Part shown: in pieces, positions 53,701 to 61,126 of the stretch
How positions within the stretch are numbered: position 1 is the stretch's first letter
Layout: the number at the start of each line of letters is the position of its first letter
Assembly: GCF_038958875.1 (NCBI RefSeq)
Contig: NZ_CP152407.1
Coordinates: 627,501-691,500 of the forward strand
Length of the DNA stretch: 64,000 bases
Direction of reading: 5' to 3'
Origin: Acidovorax sp. FHTAMBA
GTDB taxonomy: Bacteria > Pseudomonadota > Gammaproteobacteria > Burkholderiales > Burkholderiaceae_C
Translations under genes and position numbers: made by a program
The notes under the pieces: model-generated
Databases searched by the model: none
What the model was told of the DNA's origin: nothing
Seen by the model: only the letters and a program-made list of their open reading frames with translations

Positions 53701-53857
53701 ATGCCCCAGGGTAGGCTGCATTGATGACGATGGCGGGTGGTGCCACCGGAGGGTACTGGGCAATCGGCAACTGGGTAATTGCCACGGCGCCCATCACCAT
53801 GATGAACAAAGCGATCACCCACGCGAAGATCGGACGGTCAATAAAAAACTTGGCCAT
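50702..53857 (-). CDS. RND multidrug efflux transporter (AcrB/MexB type)
   Basis: 1051 residues, full length for HAE1-type RND pumps. The proton-relay Asp pair is in GIVVDDAIVVVENVERIM and the Lys in GLSAKNAILIIEFAKD; two large periplasmic loops lie between helices 1-2 and 7-8. It opens MAKFFIDRPIFAWVIALFIM. It would export hydrophobic drugs or solvents with the two flanking proteins. 13 bases separate it from the adaptor gene. Confidence 0.95.
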   Translation of the reverse strand: MAKFFIDRPIFAWVIALFIMVMGAVAITQLPIAQYPPVAPPAIVINAAYPGASAQTLEDSVLSVIEREMNGSPGLLYMESVAQADGSGSITLSFQPGTNADLAQVDVQNRLSRASPRLPSAVTQQGVRVDKSRSNFLLFTMLSSTNPEMDTVALGDYASRNIVPELQRVNGIGQAQLFGTERAMRIWIDPAKMVSFNLSAAEITAAIRSQNAQVASGTIGDLPNVAGQGIAATVVVNGQLSSVEQFGNIVLRANTDGSTVRIKDVARVELGGQAYATTARLNGKPAVGIGVQLSPSGNALEAAKAVRAKMDELSRYFPEGTTWSIPYDSSRFIDISITQVAITLLEAVGLVFLVMFLFLQNWRYTIIPTIVVPIALLGTFATLLALGFSINVLTMFGMVLVIGIVVDDAIVVVENVERIMSEEGLPPLEATRKAMRQISGAIIGVTVVLISVFVPLAFFAGSTGNIYRQFSAVMVASIGFSAFMALSLTPALCATLLKPVEAGHHHEKRGFFGWFNRGFSRTAKGYEGLVARILKRAARYLIIYAAIIGAVVVVYMRLPTSFLPGEDQGNIIVNVQLPPGATQERTLDVMQQVEEFILKQPEVQSMVGVLGFSFSGQGQNAALAFVTLKDWKERAGPGQSAQDLANRAFGGLMGIRDAFIFPLSPPPIPELGSASGFTFRLQDRSGAGHQALVNARNQLLGMAAQSKVLAQVRPDGLEDAPQLQIDIDRDKANALGVPFDAINSSLSSALGSTYVNDFPNQGRLQRVVIQADAPARMQPDDLLQIHATNRQGKLVPLSAFATTRWVNGAQQTVRYNGYPAMRISGSPAPGMSTGAAMAEMEKLAAQLPAGFGYEWTGQSREEKLAGSQSLILYSFAILAVFLCLAALYESWSIPLAVILVVPLGVLGVLLATLLRGYSNDVYFQVGLITIIGLSAKNAILIIEFAKDLQAQGKGLIESALTAAHLRFRPIIMTSMAFGLGVVPLAIASGAGSASQRAIGTGVLGGMITGTALAVFFVPVFFVLVRGLFKGSARQQEMNRRHAEAAGVGTHD

Positions 53858-53870
53858 GGTTGGTCGCCCC

Positions 53871-55136
53871 TTATGGCTTGGAAGCCGCTGCGGTGGGGCT
53901 GGGCGCTGTTACAGCAGGCGCAGATGCCGTACCGGGTGCCTGCCACGGGACGGGTTTTACAGGTGTTCCGGGTGGCAGCATCTGCAGCTTCTGAAAGCCA
54001 TCCACCATGACTTTCTCTCCGGCCTTGAGCCCGTCGAGAACGACCCAGCGGTTGTTCTGCGCCGCGCTGATCTTGATCGCCCGTTGGGACACCTTGCCAT
54101 CGTCTCCCACCACACTGACGGTGTCGCCCTGCTGGGTCCGTGTCACGGCCTGCTGGGGGAGACTGATGGCATTGCTGGCTTGCGCCTGTTCAAGGCGCAC
54201 CCGCAGGTACAGACCAGGCAGCAGTTCCCCTTTCGGGTTGGGCACTTCGGCGCGCAGTGTGACTTGGCCTGTGGTGGAGTCCACCGACAGATCGGTGAAC
54301 AGCAGTTTCCCGGGCTGTTCGTACTCCGTGCCGTCACCCATGACGAGCTTGACACTGGCAGCGTTGCCGTCGCCAGTGCGCTTGAATTGCCCGCTTTCCA
54401 CGGCACGGCGCAACCGGTATACGTCGCTTGCGGACTGGGTGAAGTTCACGTAAACAGGGTTGATTTGCTGCACGACAGCCAGTGGTGTTGCCTCGCCTTG
54501 ACCCACCAGTGCGCCTTCGGTCACCAGTGCCCGGCCAATGCGGCCGGAGATGGGTGACGTCACGCTGGCGTAGCCGAGGTTGATATCTGCCGTGCGCACC
54601 GCAGCTTTCGCTGAGGCGACGTCAGCCAGTGCCTGCTTCTCAGCTGCCTCCGCATTTACGAATTCCTGTTTGCTGATGGCGTTTGCACCCACCAGCGGCC
54701 GATAGCGCTCCACCAGCGCGCTTGCCTGGGCCAGGTTGGCCTGGGCCTTCGCGAGGCTTGCCCGGGCGCTTTCGGCCGCTGCGGCGTAGGGCGCAGGATC
54801 GATACGGAACAGGGGCTGGCCCGCCTTCACATCGCTTCCTTCTTTGAAGAGCCGCTGCTGCAGGATGCCCGCTGCTCGCGCGCGCACCTCGGCAATTCGG
54901 GAGGCTTCAATGCGTCCTGGCAATTCGGTCACGAGCCCTATATCACCGGGCGTAGCAGTTACGACGCCCACCTCGACCGGAGGCATTTGGGCGCTGTTTC
55001 CAGGGGCTGGTTCGCCGGATTTGCCGCAAGCCGTCAAAAGCATCGTGGTCGTGAGAATGGCCAGTGCGGTGCGTGTCTTCTGCTTGGACAGGCTCAAAGG
55101 CGAGGTGGTGGTGCATGCGGCACGCATTTTTGGCAT
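53871..55136 (-). CDS. RND efflux periplasmic adaptor (AcrA/MexA type)
   Basis: 421 residues from ATG 55136, chosen because AAAAGG lies 8 bases before it; alternatives are ATG 55127, 55157 and 55202. Lipobox LLTACG follows the N-terminal hydrophobic stretch. Lipoyl/hairpin domain (RAAGILQQRLFKEGSDVKAG) and beta-barrel (LYLRVRLEQAQASNAISLPQ) are present. Links the transporter to the outer-membrane channel. First gene of the pump operon, divergent from the tetR-type gene. Confidence 0.92.
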   Translation of the reverse strand: MPKMRAACTTTSPLSLSKQKTRTALAILTTTMLLTACGKSGEPAPGNSAQMPPVEVGVVTATPGDIGLVTELPGRIEASRIAEVRARAAGILQQRLFKEGSDVKAGQPLFRIDPAPYAAAAESARASLAKAQANLAQASALVERYRPLVGANAISKQEFVNAEAAEKQALADVASAKAAVRTADINLGYASVTSPISGRIGRALVTEGALVGQGEATPLAVVQQINPVYVNFTQSASDVYRLRRAVESGQFKRTGDGNAASVKLVMGDGTEYEQPGKLLFTDLSVDSTTGQVTLRAEVPNPKGELLPGLYLRVRLEQAQASNAISLPQQAVTRTQQGDTVSVVGDDGKVSQRAIKISAAQNNRWVVLDGLKAGEKVMVDGFQKLQMLPPGTPVKPVPWQAPGTASAPAVTAPSPTAAASKP

Positions 55137-55233
55137 GGGAGACCTTTTGATGGGCATCAAAGAAGTGGGGGGCAGAAGCGGAGGGCGAATGTAGCGTTTC
55201 ATCGCCGTCGGCAACCGTGGAAGCTGGTCTGAA

Positions 55234-55261
55234 ATTATACATACAATCATGAATGTATAAT
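55234..55261. promoter_or_regulatory. Palindromic operator between the efflux operon and its TetR regulator
   Basis: 12-base arms ATTATACATACA (55234-55245) and TGAATGTATAAT (55250-55261) with a 4-base centre; one mismatch. It resembles the AcrR-type operator (TACATACATT...). Each arm ends in TATAAT, one on each strand, so repressor binding would block both divergent promoters. Confidence 0.8.
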
Positions 55262-55320
55262 TGCTACCAAGACCTTGCTGCGGAACGTCGGCGGTCGGGT
55301 TCAATGAGACAAGGAACGCT

Positions 55321-55950
55321 ATGGCGCGTAAAACAAAAGAAGAGGCGATTGCAACGCGCAATGGGTTGATTGATGCTGCGGAATGTGTTTTTCTTGAGAA
55401 GGGCGTCTCGCGCGCATCGTTGAGTGACATCGCGCATGCTGCTGGAGCGACTCGTGGGGCCATCTACTGGCACTTCAAGGACAAGGTTGACCTGTTCAAG
55501 GCCATGATGGAGCGGGGAACCTTGCCGTTGGAGCAGGGGTACAGGGAGATTGAGTGCAGCACCTGCGCGGATCCCGTGCAGCGTTTGCGGGCGATGATGG
55601 CGTTGGTGCTGCGGACCGTGGCGTCTGATGAGCGCACACGGCGAGTTTTCGAAATTGCTTTGTACAGGGTGGAGTACGTGACGGATCTCGCAGGCGTGCG
55701 AGAGCGGCATGTAACAGCTTCTGAAGCCTTTACGCGGCAGTTGTCGCGGGATTTTGAGAACGCCGCGCAGTTACAGGGCATTGTCTTGCCGATGACGCCC
55801 ATGGAGGCTGCGGTCGGCCTGCATGCGTTGTTCAATGGGTTGATGCAGAACTGGATATTGAATGAAGGTGCGTTTGATCTGGTGCGCGTCGGGCGCGTCA
55901 GCACGGATGCGTATCTGCTGGGACTTGGCTTGTCGCTACCGGCGGGTTGA
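55321..55950 (+). CDS. TetR/AcrR-family repressor of the efflux pump
   Basis: 209 residues from ATG 55321, after AAGGAACGCT. N-terminal helix-turn-helix SRASLSDIAHAAGATRGAIYWHFKDKV is that of AcrR/TtgR/MexZ-like regulators; the C-terminal ligand-binding domain carries MEAAVGLHALFNGLMQNWIL. It lies divergently from the pump genes beside a strong palindrome and very likely represses both, with release by pump substrates (known for the family, inferred here). Confidence 0.93.
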   Translation: MARKTKEEAIATRNGLIDAAECVFLEKGVSRASLSDIAHAAGATRGAIYWHFKDKVDLFKAMMERGTLPLEQGYREIECSTCADPVQRLRAMMALVLRTVASDERTRRVFEIALYRVEYVTDLAGVRERHVTASEAFTRQLSRDFENAAQLQGIVLPMTPMEAAVGLHALFNGLMQNWILNEGAFDLVRVGRVSTDAYLLGLGLSLPAG

Positions 55951-56059
55951 GCGGGGTGGCGGCGCGCGGTGGGACGAATTGTGTGGCGAATGCAGGATCT
56001 TCCGGTTGGGGGTGGCCTGCTGACGTGCAATAATCGAAGTCTGCGCTGACGCGCGGTGT

Positions 56060-56099
56060 GCGGCTGTAGCTCAGTGGATAGAGTATTGGCCTCCGAAGG
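56060..56099 (+). pseudogene. Truncated copy of tRNA-Arg (5' half)
   Basis: Identical to the 5' half of the complete tRNA-Arg at 56154 over about 40 bases, from the acceptor 5' strand through the D arm and the anticodon loop, except one T for C at 56087. After the anticodon loop the sequence diverges, so it cannot fold as a tRNA. It is a direct repeat at 94-base distance, possibly a scar of recombination or integration. Confidence 0.8.
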
Positions 56100-56153
56100 C
56101 TGTCGTCATCGGCGAAAAACGCAACAGGTAGACTCTTGGTCTCCAAACAGCAT

Positions 56154-56229
56154 GCGGCTGTAGCTCAGTGGATAGAGTATCGGCCTCCGAAGCCGAGGGT
56201 CGTGGGTTCGATCCCCGCCAGCCGCACCA
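56154..56229 (+). tRNA. tRNA-Arg (anticodon CCG)
   Basis: 76 bases including an encoded CCA. Acceptor GCGGCTG/CAGCCGC, D arm, anticodon stem CGGC/GCCG around the loop CTCCGAA (anticodon CCG), and T arm with GGTTCGATCC. All arms pair. It reads CGG arginine codons. Confidence 0.96.
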
Positions 56230-56593
56230 GAATTAACGACTTACGTGAGCTACTCATGCCCCACGCAGCAGTCGGTTGATTTCCTACCTACTCTTCTGAA
56301 GCCAGTGCTGGGCCCAGAGAAGTTCTAAGTGCAAGGGTCAGAGGCGTTCATGGCCATTTTCTGTGGCCCATCCGTGGCCCACTTGTAGCCCATCCAAAAC
56401 CTATTGTCCTTCGGTGGAGGTCATGTTTGACTATTGGTCTTAGGCCCATTCAGCTTGCGCTGCATTCATCCGGCCGCCTGCCCTTACGAAGCAGGCATTT
56501 CTTCTTGCTTGCTGGAATCGAAATATTCGCGACAAGCGGTAGCTAATTTCGTTCGCGATTTCTTCACCTACCCCCTACCCCAAGCAGCGTGCC
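56230..56593. other. Gene-free stretch after tRNA-Arg
   Basis: No credible gene, RNA or repeat found. GC content looks lower than in the rest of the window. On the minus strand around 56340-56400 a short frame reads MGYKWATDGPQKMAMNAS, reminiscent of tails seen after tRNA-targeting integrases, but it is too short to assign. Confidence 0.4.
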
Positions 56594-56683
56594 ATGCCAT
56601 TGACCTCGCTTCTCAATCATTTGTCGATCAAGGGCAAGAGTGTGTATGTCTTCGATGACCATCGCATAGCACTTGCTGCTTGA
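56594..56683 (+). pseudogene. Short N-terminal gene fragment before the IS630 element
   Basis: ATG 56594 opens MPLTSLLNHLSIKGKSVYVF and continues DDHRIALAA before a TGA. The opening resembles the start of UPF0489-type proteins (...VYVFDDH..AL..W), from memory only. With a one-base shift the frame continues ELASDYRCDPLL up to the IS630 element and a few residues beyond it. I take it as the degraded start of a gene interrupted by the IS. Confidence 0.35.
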
Positions 56684-56717
56684 GCTAGCATCGGACTACC
56701 GATGTGATCCGCTTCTA

Positions 56718-57879
56718 GTGTCCTGAGTTAAAAATTCATTGAATTATTTTCCCTGACGGTGATCAGTCGTGTAGTGTGTTGTACGACGAGGTGGCCATGA
56801 GCGGAAGACCAAAGACTCCATTGGTGTTGGGCGCGACGGAGCGAGAGCAACTGATTGCGCTGACCAAGCGTCGCAAGACAGCGCAGGCCTTGGCCCTGCG
56901 AGCGCGGATCGTGCTCGCTTGCGCAGAGGGCTTGGACAACAAAGTGGTGGCAGCGCGCCTGCGGGTCACGCAGCAAACAGTTTCCAAGTGGCGGGGCCGT
57001 TTTGTTGAACTTCGCATGCAGGGTTTGTTGGATGCGCCACGTCCTGGCGCTCCGCGCACGATTGAAGATGAGCGCGTCGATGCAGTGATCGCCAAGACGC
57101 TGGAGTCTGTGCCAGTAGGCGCGACTCATTGGAGTACCCGCACCATGGCCCACGCAATGGGCATGTCACAGACGGCTGTCAGTCGAATCTGGCGGGCTTT
57201 CGGTCTACAGCCGCACCGCCAGGAGACGTTCAAGCTCTCCAGTGATCCGCTGTTTGTCGACAAAGTCCGTGACATCGTCGGCTTGTACATGGACCCGCCC
57301 GTCAAGGCGATGGTGCTGTGCGTGGATGAGAAGAGCCAGATACAGGCGCTGGACCGCACACAGCCGATCTTGCCGCTGGCACCAGGTATTCCTGAGCGCA
57401 GAACGCACGACTACATGCGCCATGGAACGACGACGCTGTTTGCGGCACTGGACATTGCCACGGGGGAGGTGATTGGACAGTTACACAGGCGCCATCGCAG
57501 CACGGAGTTTTTGCAGTTCCTGCGTACCATTGAAGCGAATGTGCCAGCCCAGCTGGATGTGCATTTGGTGATGGACAACTACGGCACGCACAAGACCCCT
57601 GCGGTCAAGGCATGGTTTGCAAGACACCCCAGGTTCCACGTGCACTTCACGCCAACCTCCGCGTCTTGGCTCAATCAGGTGGAACGTTGGTTTGCAACCC
57701 TGACCGAGAAGTACATCCGTCGCGGCACACACCGATCGACAAGACAGCTTGAGCAGGCGATTCGCCAATACCTGGAACTGAACAACTCAAATCCCACACC
57801 GTTCGTCTGGGTCAAGTCTGCCGATGACATCCTGGCGAGCATCGAGAGATTTTGTCTACGAATTTCTAACTCAGGACAC
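56718..57879 (+). mobile_element. IS630-family insertion sequence
   Basis: 1162 bases. Terminal inverted repeats GTGTCCTGAGTTAAAAATTC (left) and GTGTCCTGAGTTAGAAATTC (right, read inward) differ at one base. TA dinucleotides at 56716-56717 and 57880-57881 are the target duplication typical of IS630/Tc1 elements. The near-perfect ends and intact gene suggest recent arrival. Confidence 0.93.
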
Positions 57880-57882
57880 TAG
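56797..57882 (+). CDS. IS630-family transposase
   Basis: 361 residues from ATG 56797 (MSGRPKTPLVLGATEREQL); GTG 56776 is an alternative. An N-terminal helix-turn-helix (NKVVAARLRVTQQTVSKWRG) is followed by the DDE domain: first Asp in VLCVDEKSQIQAL, second in VMDNYGTHKTP, and Glu in NQVERWFATLTEKYI. The stop codon TAG is made of the target-site TA and the first flanking base, outside the element itself. Confidence 0.93.
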   Translation: MSGRPKTPLVLGATEREQLIALTKRRKTAQALALRARIVLACAEGLDNKVVAARLRVTQQTVSKWRGRFVELRMQGLLDAPRPGAPRTIEDERVDAVIAKTLESVPVGATHWSTRTMAHAMGMSQTAVSRIWRAFGLQPHRQETFKLSSDPLFVDKVRDIVGLYMDPPVKAMVLCVDEKSQIQALDRTQPILPLAPGIPERRTHDYMRHGTTTLFAALDIATGEVIGQLHRRHRSTEFLQFLRTIEANVPAQLDVHLVMDNYGTHKTPAVKAWFARHPRFHVHFTPTSASWLNQVERWFATLTEKYIRRGTHRSTRQLEQAIRQYLELNNSNPTPFVWVKSADDILASIERFCLRISNSGH

Positions 57883-57885
57883 TGA

Positions 57886-58062
57886 CCGGTCGCCCGCTGT
57901 GAACCATCTGGGCGGCGCAGCCAGCTGCTCTACATTGCTCCAGTCACCCGTTTCGCCAAGAAGATGTTCAACTTTCTCGTCACCTCCATCTATGGGGCCT
58001 GGGATCGCCCGCGCTACGAGTACGAACGCTGCAGGATTCTCGAGCAATCTCATGCTCACTGA
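57886..58062 (+). pseudogene. Unidentified open frame fragment after the IS630 element
   Basis: About 58 codons without a start: SGRRSQLLYIAPVTRFAKKM, then FNFLVTSIYGAWDRPRYEYE and RCRILEQSHAH, ending at TGA 58060. The composition looks protein-like (aromatic and charged residues in balance), but I do not recognise the family. Probably the remnant of a gene lost in this rearranged stretch. Confidence 0.35.
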
Positions 58063-58158
58063 GCAGAGAGGCGGTGCGGCTTGCGTTGCAGCTACGCTCC
58101 CGCTATACAAGCCGCACTTGGCATCTATATGGGGTAGAAAGAAAGCAAGCGTTGTTTT

Positions 58159-58371
58159 GTGGATGAACGTTCCCGGCGTTATCCGTGGCTTTTGGAGACC
58201 GATCGTGGTGTCTACCCGGTCGCCAAGGTGCTGATGATTGACAAGGGTGCACCGCTCACGTTGATTGCACTGAGCAACGGCAGACGCGTGATCTGTGAAG
58301 AGCGGCTGGTCGTGTGTGCCCGGACCGTGGGAGAGGAGCGGCAGATTGCTGCCAAGGGTGAAGGGAAATGA
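58159..58371 (+). CDS. Short hypothetical ORF
   Basis: 70 codons from GTG 58159: MDERSRRYPWLLETDRGVYP, then VAKVLMIDKGAPLTLIALSN and GRRVICEERLVVCARTVGEE. No recognised domain and no clear ribosome-binding site. It could be a small phage or plasmid-type protein or the end of a broken gene; an in-frame stop lies 8 codons upstream. Confidence 0.4.
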   Translation: MDERSRRYPWLLETDRGVYPVAKVLMIDKGAPLTLIALSNGRRVICEERLVVCARTVGEERQIAAKGEGK

Positions 58372-58743
58372 GGAAACCGGCACCAAGTGCAAACCAGTGA
58401 AAGGATCAGGTGTGTAGCAACGAACTCCTCTTACCCACGTGTTGGAGGGGCGATGCACTCATTCCCTGACCACCGGCATGGAGTTGAAGTTGATCTTGTC
58501 CGGTGAACTGTTTCCGATTTGATTTTCAAGCCTAGCCACGGGGACTCTTGCTGTGGCAAATGGCGCGGCCTTGCTAGGTCGAGACCGAGTCGTGTGGCCT
58601 TCACATCAACCACTTCCATAGGAGGCAGTAAGGGTATCTCCTATGGTGCGAGGTTTTAGCAGAGCATAAAAATGCGTCTGTCGAGAAATCGTCACCACTC
58701 ATTCAACGTCGACTGCCAGTGCTGCCAGTCAGATGTTGGGCAA
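58372..58743. other. Gene-free stretch before the amide transporter operon
   Basis: No credible gene. A perfect 9-base inverted repeat, CCATAGGAG (58616-58624) and CTCCTATGG (58638-58646), with a 13-base loop lies in it. I compared it with guanidine (ykkC) and glycine riboswitch cores from memory and found no match. Confidence 0.4.
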
Positions 58744-58744
58744 A

Positions 58745-58784
58745 AAAGCCCGAATCGGAATAACTCCGGTTCGGGCTTTTTCGT
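58745..58784 (+). terminator. Intrinsic terminator upstream of the amide transporter operon
   Basis: AAAAAGCCCGAATCGGA and TCCGGTTCGGGCTTTTT form a strong stem with A- and T-runs. It ends transcription entering from the left (or a small transcript starting in 58372-58743), so the transporter genes must have a promoter in 58785-58970. Confidence 0.88.
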
Positions 58785-58970
58785 TTTCTGTCTTTCAACT
58801 TTGCTTCGGACGAGATCACACCCTCATCCGGCTGGCGGAGCTTTGCTTGATCGGAATTCTGTTGGGCTGTGGCGGTTGCTTGTCGGAGATCTTCTGTGTC
58901 TAGGGCTTACTTTTTCACAGGTGGATCACAAGTCGTCATTTCCGTAAACACAACTGCCAGGAGCTTGACC

Positions 58971-60155
58971 ATGACTGAACTGAATCGCCGCGACATTATG
59001 AAGACCGGAGGATCGATGCTGATCCTTGGCGCAGCCGGGGGGGTGCCTGCAATCGCATCAGCGCAAGAGACCGTCAAACTGGGGCTCTTGCATTCGCTGT
59101 CGGGCACTATCGCCATCGCGGAGGCGTCTTTGGTCGATGCAGAAAAGCTCGCCATTGAGGAGATCAACGCAAGCGGTGGCGTCATGGGACGGAAGATCGA
59201 AGCTGTGGTCGAAGATGGTGCCAGCGACAACTCGGTTTTCGCAGAAAAGGCCCGCAAGCTTCTGGAGCGAGACAAAGTGGCTGCCATCGTGGGTTGCTAC
59301 ACCTCCGCCTCAAGAAAAGCGGTTCTGCCCGCACTCGGACGTGCCAAAGGTTTGCTGTACTACCCGACGTACTACGAAGGCCAAGAGCAGGACAAACAGG
59401 TTTTCTATCCATCGCAGGAGGCCACCCAATCGGTCATCGCCGCTGTGGAGTGGCTCGCTCGTGAAAAGGGCAAGACCTTCTTCTTGGTCGGCTCCGACTA
59501 CATCTATCCCCGCACCTGCAACAAGATTGCGAAACCCACCATCGTGAAAGCTGGCGGCAAGGTGCTTGGCGAGGAATACGCCCCACTGGGTCACACCGAG
59601 TTCTCCTCGATCATCAACAAGATCAAGGCCGCAAAACCAGACTGCATCTACAGCACAGTCGTCGGTGGCTCCAACGTAGCCTTCTACAAGCAACTGCGCG
59701 CGGCTGGCCTTGACGGCTCGAAGCAGGTGCTGTTGTCCACGGTGGTTTCTGAAAACGAAATCGAAGGTATCGGCAAGGATAACGCGGCTGGCTACTACGC
59801 CTGCATGGGGTACTTCCAGAGCATCAAGTCGCCTGGCAACGAAAAATTCGTGAAAGCCTTCAAAGCGAAGTATGGACAGGATCGGGTTATCGGAGACCCG
59901 ATGCAAGTGGCCTACAACAGCGTCTACCTGTGGAAGATGGCTGTGGAGAAGGCCAAGTCCTTTGACGTGGACAAGGTGATTGCCGCCTCGGGAGGCATCG
60001 AGCTGCAAGCCCCTGAAGGCACCGTGCGCATGCACGCTACGAACCACCATGTGTGGAAGAAAGTGCGCATCGGACGCGCACGCCCTGACGGTCAATTCGA
60101 AATCGTGTGGGAAGCCCCTGCATTGGTTGAGCCCAATCCCTTCCCCAAGATCTGA
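58971..60155 (+). CDS. ABC transporter substrate-binding protein, UrtA/FmdD-like
   Basis: 394 residues from ATG 58971. The N-terminus TELNRRDIMKTGGSML has a twin-arginine (Tat) motif, a hydrophobic core and a cleavage site near AIASAQ. The body GLLHSLSGTIAIAEASLVDA, GCYTSASRKAVLPAL, LLYYPTYYEGQEQ and GSDYIYPRTCNKIAKPTI is the urea/short-chain amide binding type (UrtA, FmdD, and the AmiC sensor share it). Given amiE downstream, short-chain aliphatic amides are the likeliest ligand, urea the alternative. Confidence 0.88.
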   Translation: MTELNRRDIMKTGGSMLILGAAGGVPAIASAQETVKLGLLHSLSGTIAIAEASLVDAEKLAIEEINASGGVMGRKIEAVVEDGASDNSVFAEKARKLLERDKVAAIVGCYTSASRKAVLPALGRAKGLLYYPTYYEGQEQDKQVFYPSQEATQSVIAAVEWLAREKGKTFFLVGSDYIYPRTCNKIAKPTIVKAGGKVLGEEYAPLGHTEFSSIINKIKAAKPDCIYSTVVGGSNVAFYKQLRAAGLDGSKQVLLSTVVSENEIEGIGKDNAAGYYACMGYFQSIKSPGNEKFVKAFKAKYGQDRVIGDPMQVAYNSVYLWKMAVEKAKSFDVDKVIAASGGIELQAPEGTVRMHATNHHVWKKVRIGRARPDGQFEIVWEAPALVEPNPFPKI

Positions 60156-60220
60156 GGAAGCAGGACCGATGACCGGGCGCCGCTGGCGCTCGGCCATTTC
60201 AACGCAGCAGGAGCGGCAGG

Positions 60221-61123
60221 ATGAGTTTCGATATTGCAGTGATGCAGATGTTCAACGGGGTCAGCCTGTTCAGCATTCTGTTGTTGATGGCGATTGGTTT
60301 GGCCGTGGTGTTCGGACTCATGGGCGTGATCAACATGGCCCATGGCGAATTGATGGCCTTGGGTGCGTACATGACGTACGTGGCATCACTGGCCTTCGAG
60401 CGCTGGGCGCCAGCCTGGATGGACGTTTACCTGTTCGCCGCCATACCCTTCGCATTCATGGTGACCTTTGCGTTTGGCTACGCACTGGAACGCGGCTTCA
60501 TCCGCTTCTTCTACAACCGTCCGCTGGACACGCTACTGGCCACTTGGGGCCTGAGTCTCATCATGCAGCAGACTTACCGCACCGTATTCGGCGCGCAAGA
60601 GGTCAGCGTGCCGCTGCCCAGCTGGCTCGCCGGCGCCTGGGAGCCGGTGGTGGGCATTCAGTTGCCGATCACGCGCATCTTCATCGTCGGTCTGACGATC
60701 ACGGTCGCGGTGGCGGTCTACATGTTGTTGTACCAGACCCGCTGGGGCGTGAAGGTTCGCGCGGTGACGCAGAACCGCGCCATCGCCGGCGCCACAGGAA
60801 TCAATACCCAGCGGGTTGACGCCCTCACATTCGCGCTCGGTTCGGGTCTTGCCGGTATCGCCGGCTGTGTGTTCACCATGATCGGCTCCACCAACCCGGG
60901 CACAGGTCAGCTCTACATCGTCGACTCTTTCATCGTCGTGGTTTTCGGTGGCGTGCAGAGCCTTGCGGGTACAGCACTTTCTGCTTTTGCCATCGCTCAG
61001 ACGCAAACATGGCTGGAGTTCCTCATGAGCGGATCGATGGCCAAAGCCACCATCCTGTTGCTCGTCATCGTGGTTCTCTACTTCCGACCGAATGGCCTGT
61101 TTGCTTTGCGCACCCGGAGCTGA
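60221..61123 (+). CDS. ABC transporter permease, UrtB/LivH type
   Basis: 300 residues with eight or so helices. GLAVVFGLMGVINMAHGELM near the start, RAVTQNRAIAGATGINTQRV in the cytoplasmic loop and VVVFGGVQSLAGTALSAF are the LivH/UrtB landmarks. Pairs with the next gene to form the inner-membrane channel. Follows the binding-protein gene by 65 bases; GCAGGAGCGGCAGG precedes the start. Confidence 0.92.
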   Translation: MSFDIAVMQMFNGVSLFSILLLMAIGLAVVFGLMGVINMAHGELMALGAYMTYVASLAFERWAPAWMDVYLFAAIPFAFMVTFAFGYALERGFIRFFYNRPLDTLLATWGLSLIMQQTYRTVFGAQEVSVPLPSWLAGAWEPVVGIQLPITRIFIVGLTITVAVAVYMLLYQTRWGVKVRAVTQNRAIAGATGINTQRVDALTFALGSGLAGIAGCVFTMIGSTNPGTGQLYIVDSFIVVVFGGVQSLAGTALSAFAIAQTQTWLEFLMSGSMAKATILLLVIVVLYFRPNGLFALRTRS

Positions 61124-61126
61124 ACC

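Noticed and set aside
56060..56099. A second functional tRNA-Arg.
   Set aside because: The sequence leaves the tRNA pattern after the anticodon loop: no T arm and no 3' acceptor strand, so it cannot be a working tRNA.
56340..56400. Possible integrase remnant on the minus strand (MGYKWATDGPQKMAMNAS).
   Set aside because: Only about 20 codons, with a stop just upstream and none of the tyrosine recombinase catalytic residues visible.
58372..58743. Guanidine (ykkC) riboswitch or sigma54 promoter in front of the amide transporter operon.
   Set aside because: The conserved ykkC segments are absent, and the best GG/GC pairs near 58860-58890 have the wrong spacing for a -24/-12 promoter.
58672..58947. 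91-codon plus-strand frame before the amide transporter.
   Set aside because: It runs through a strong intrinsic terminator and has no protein-like features.
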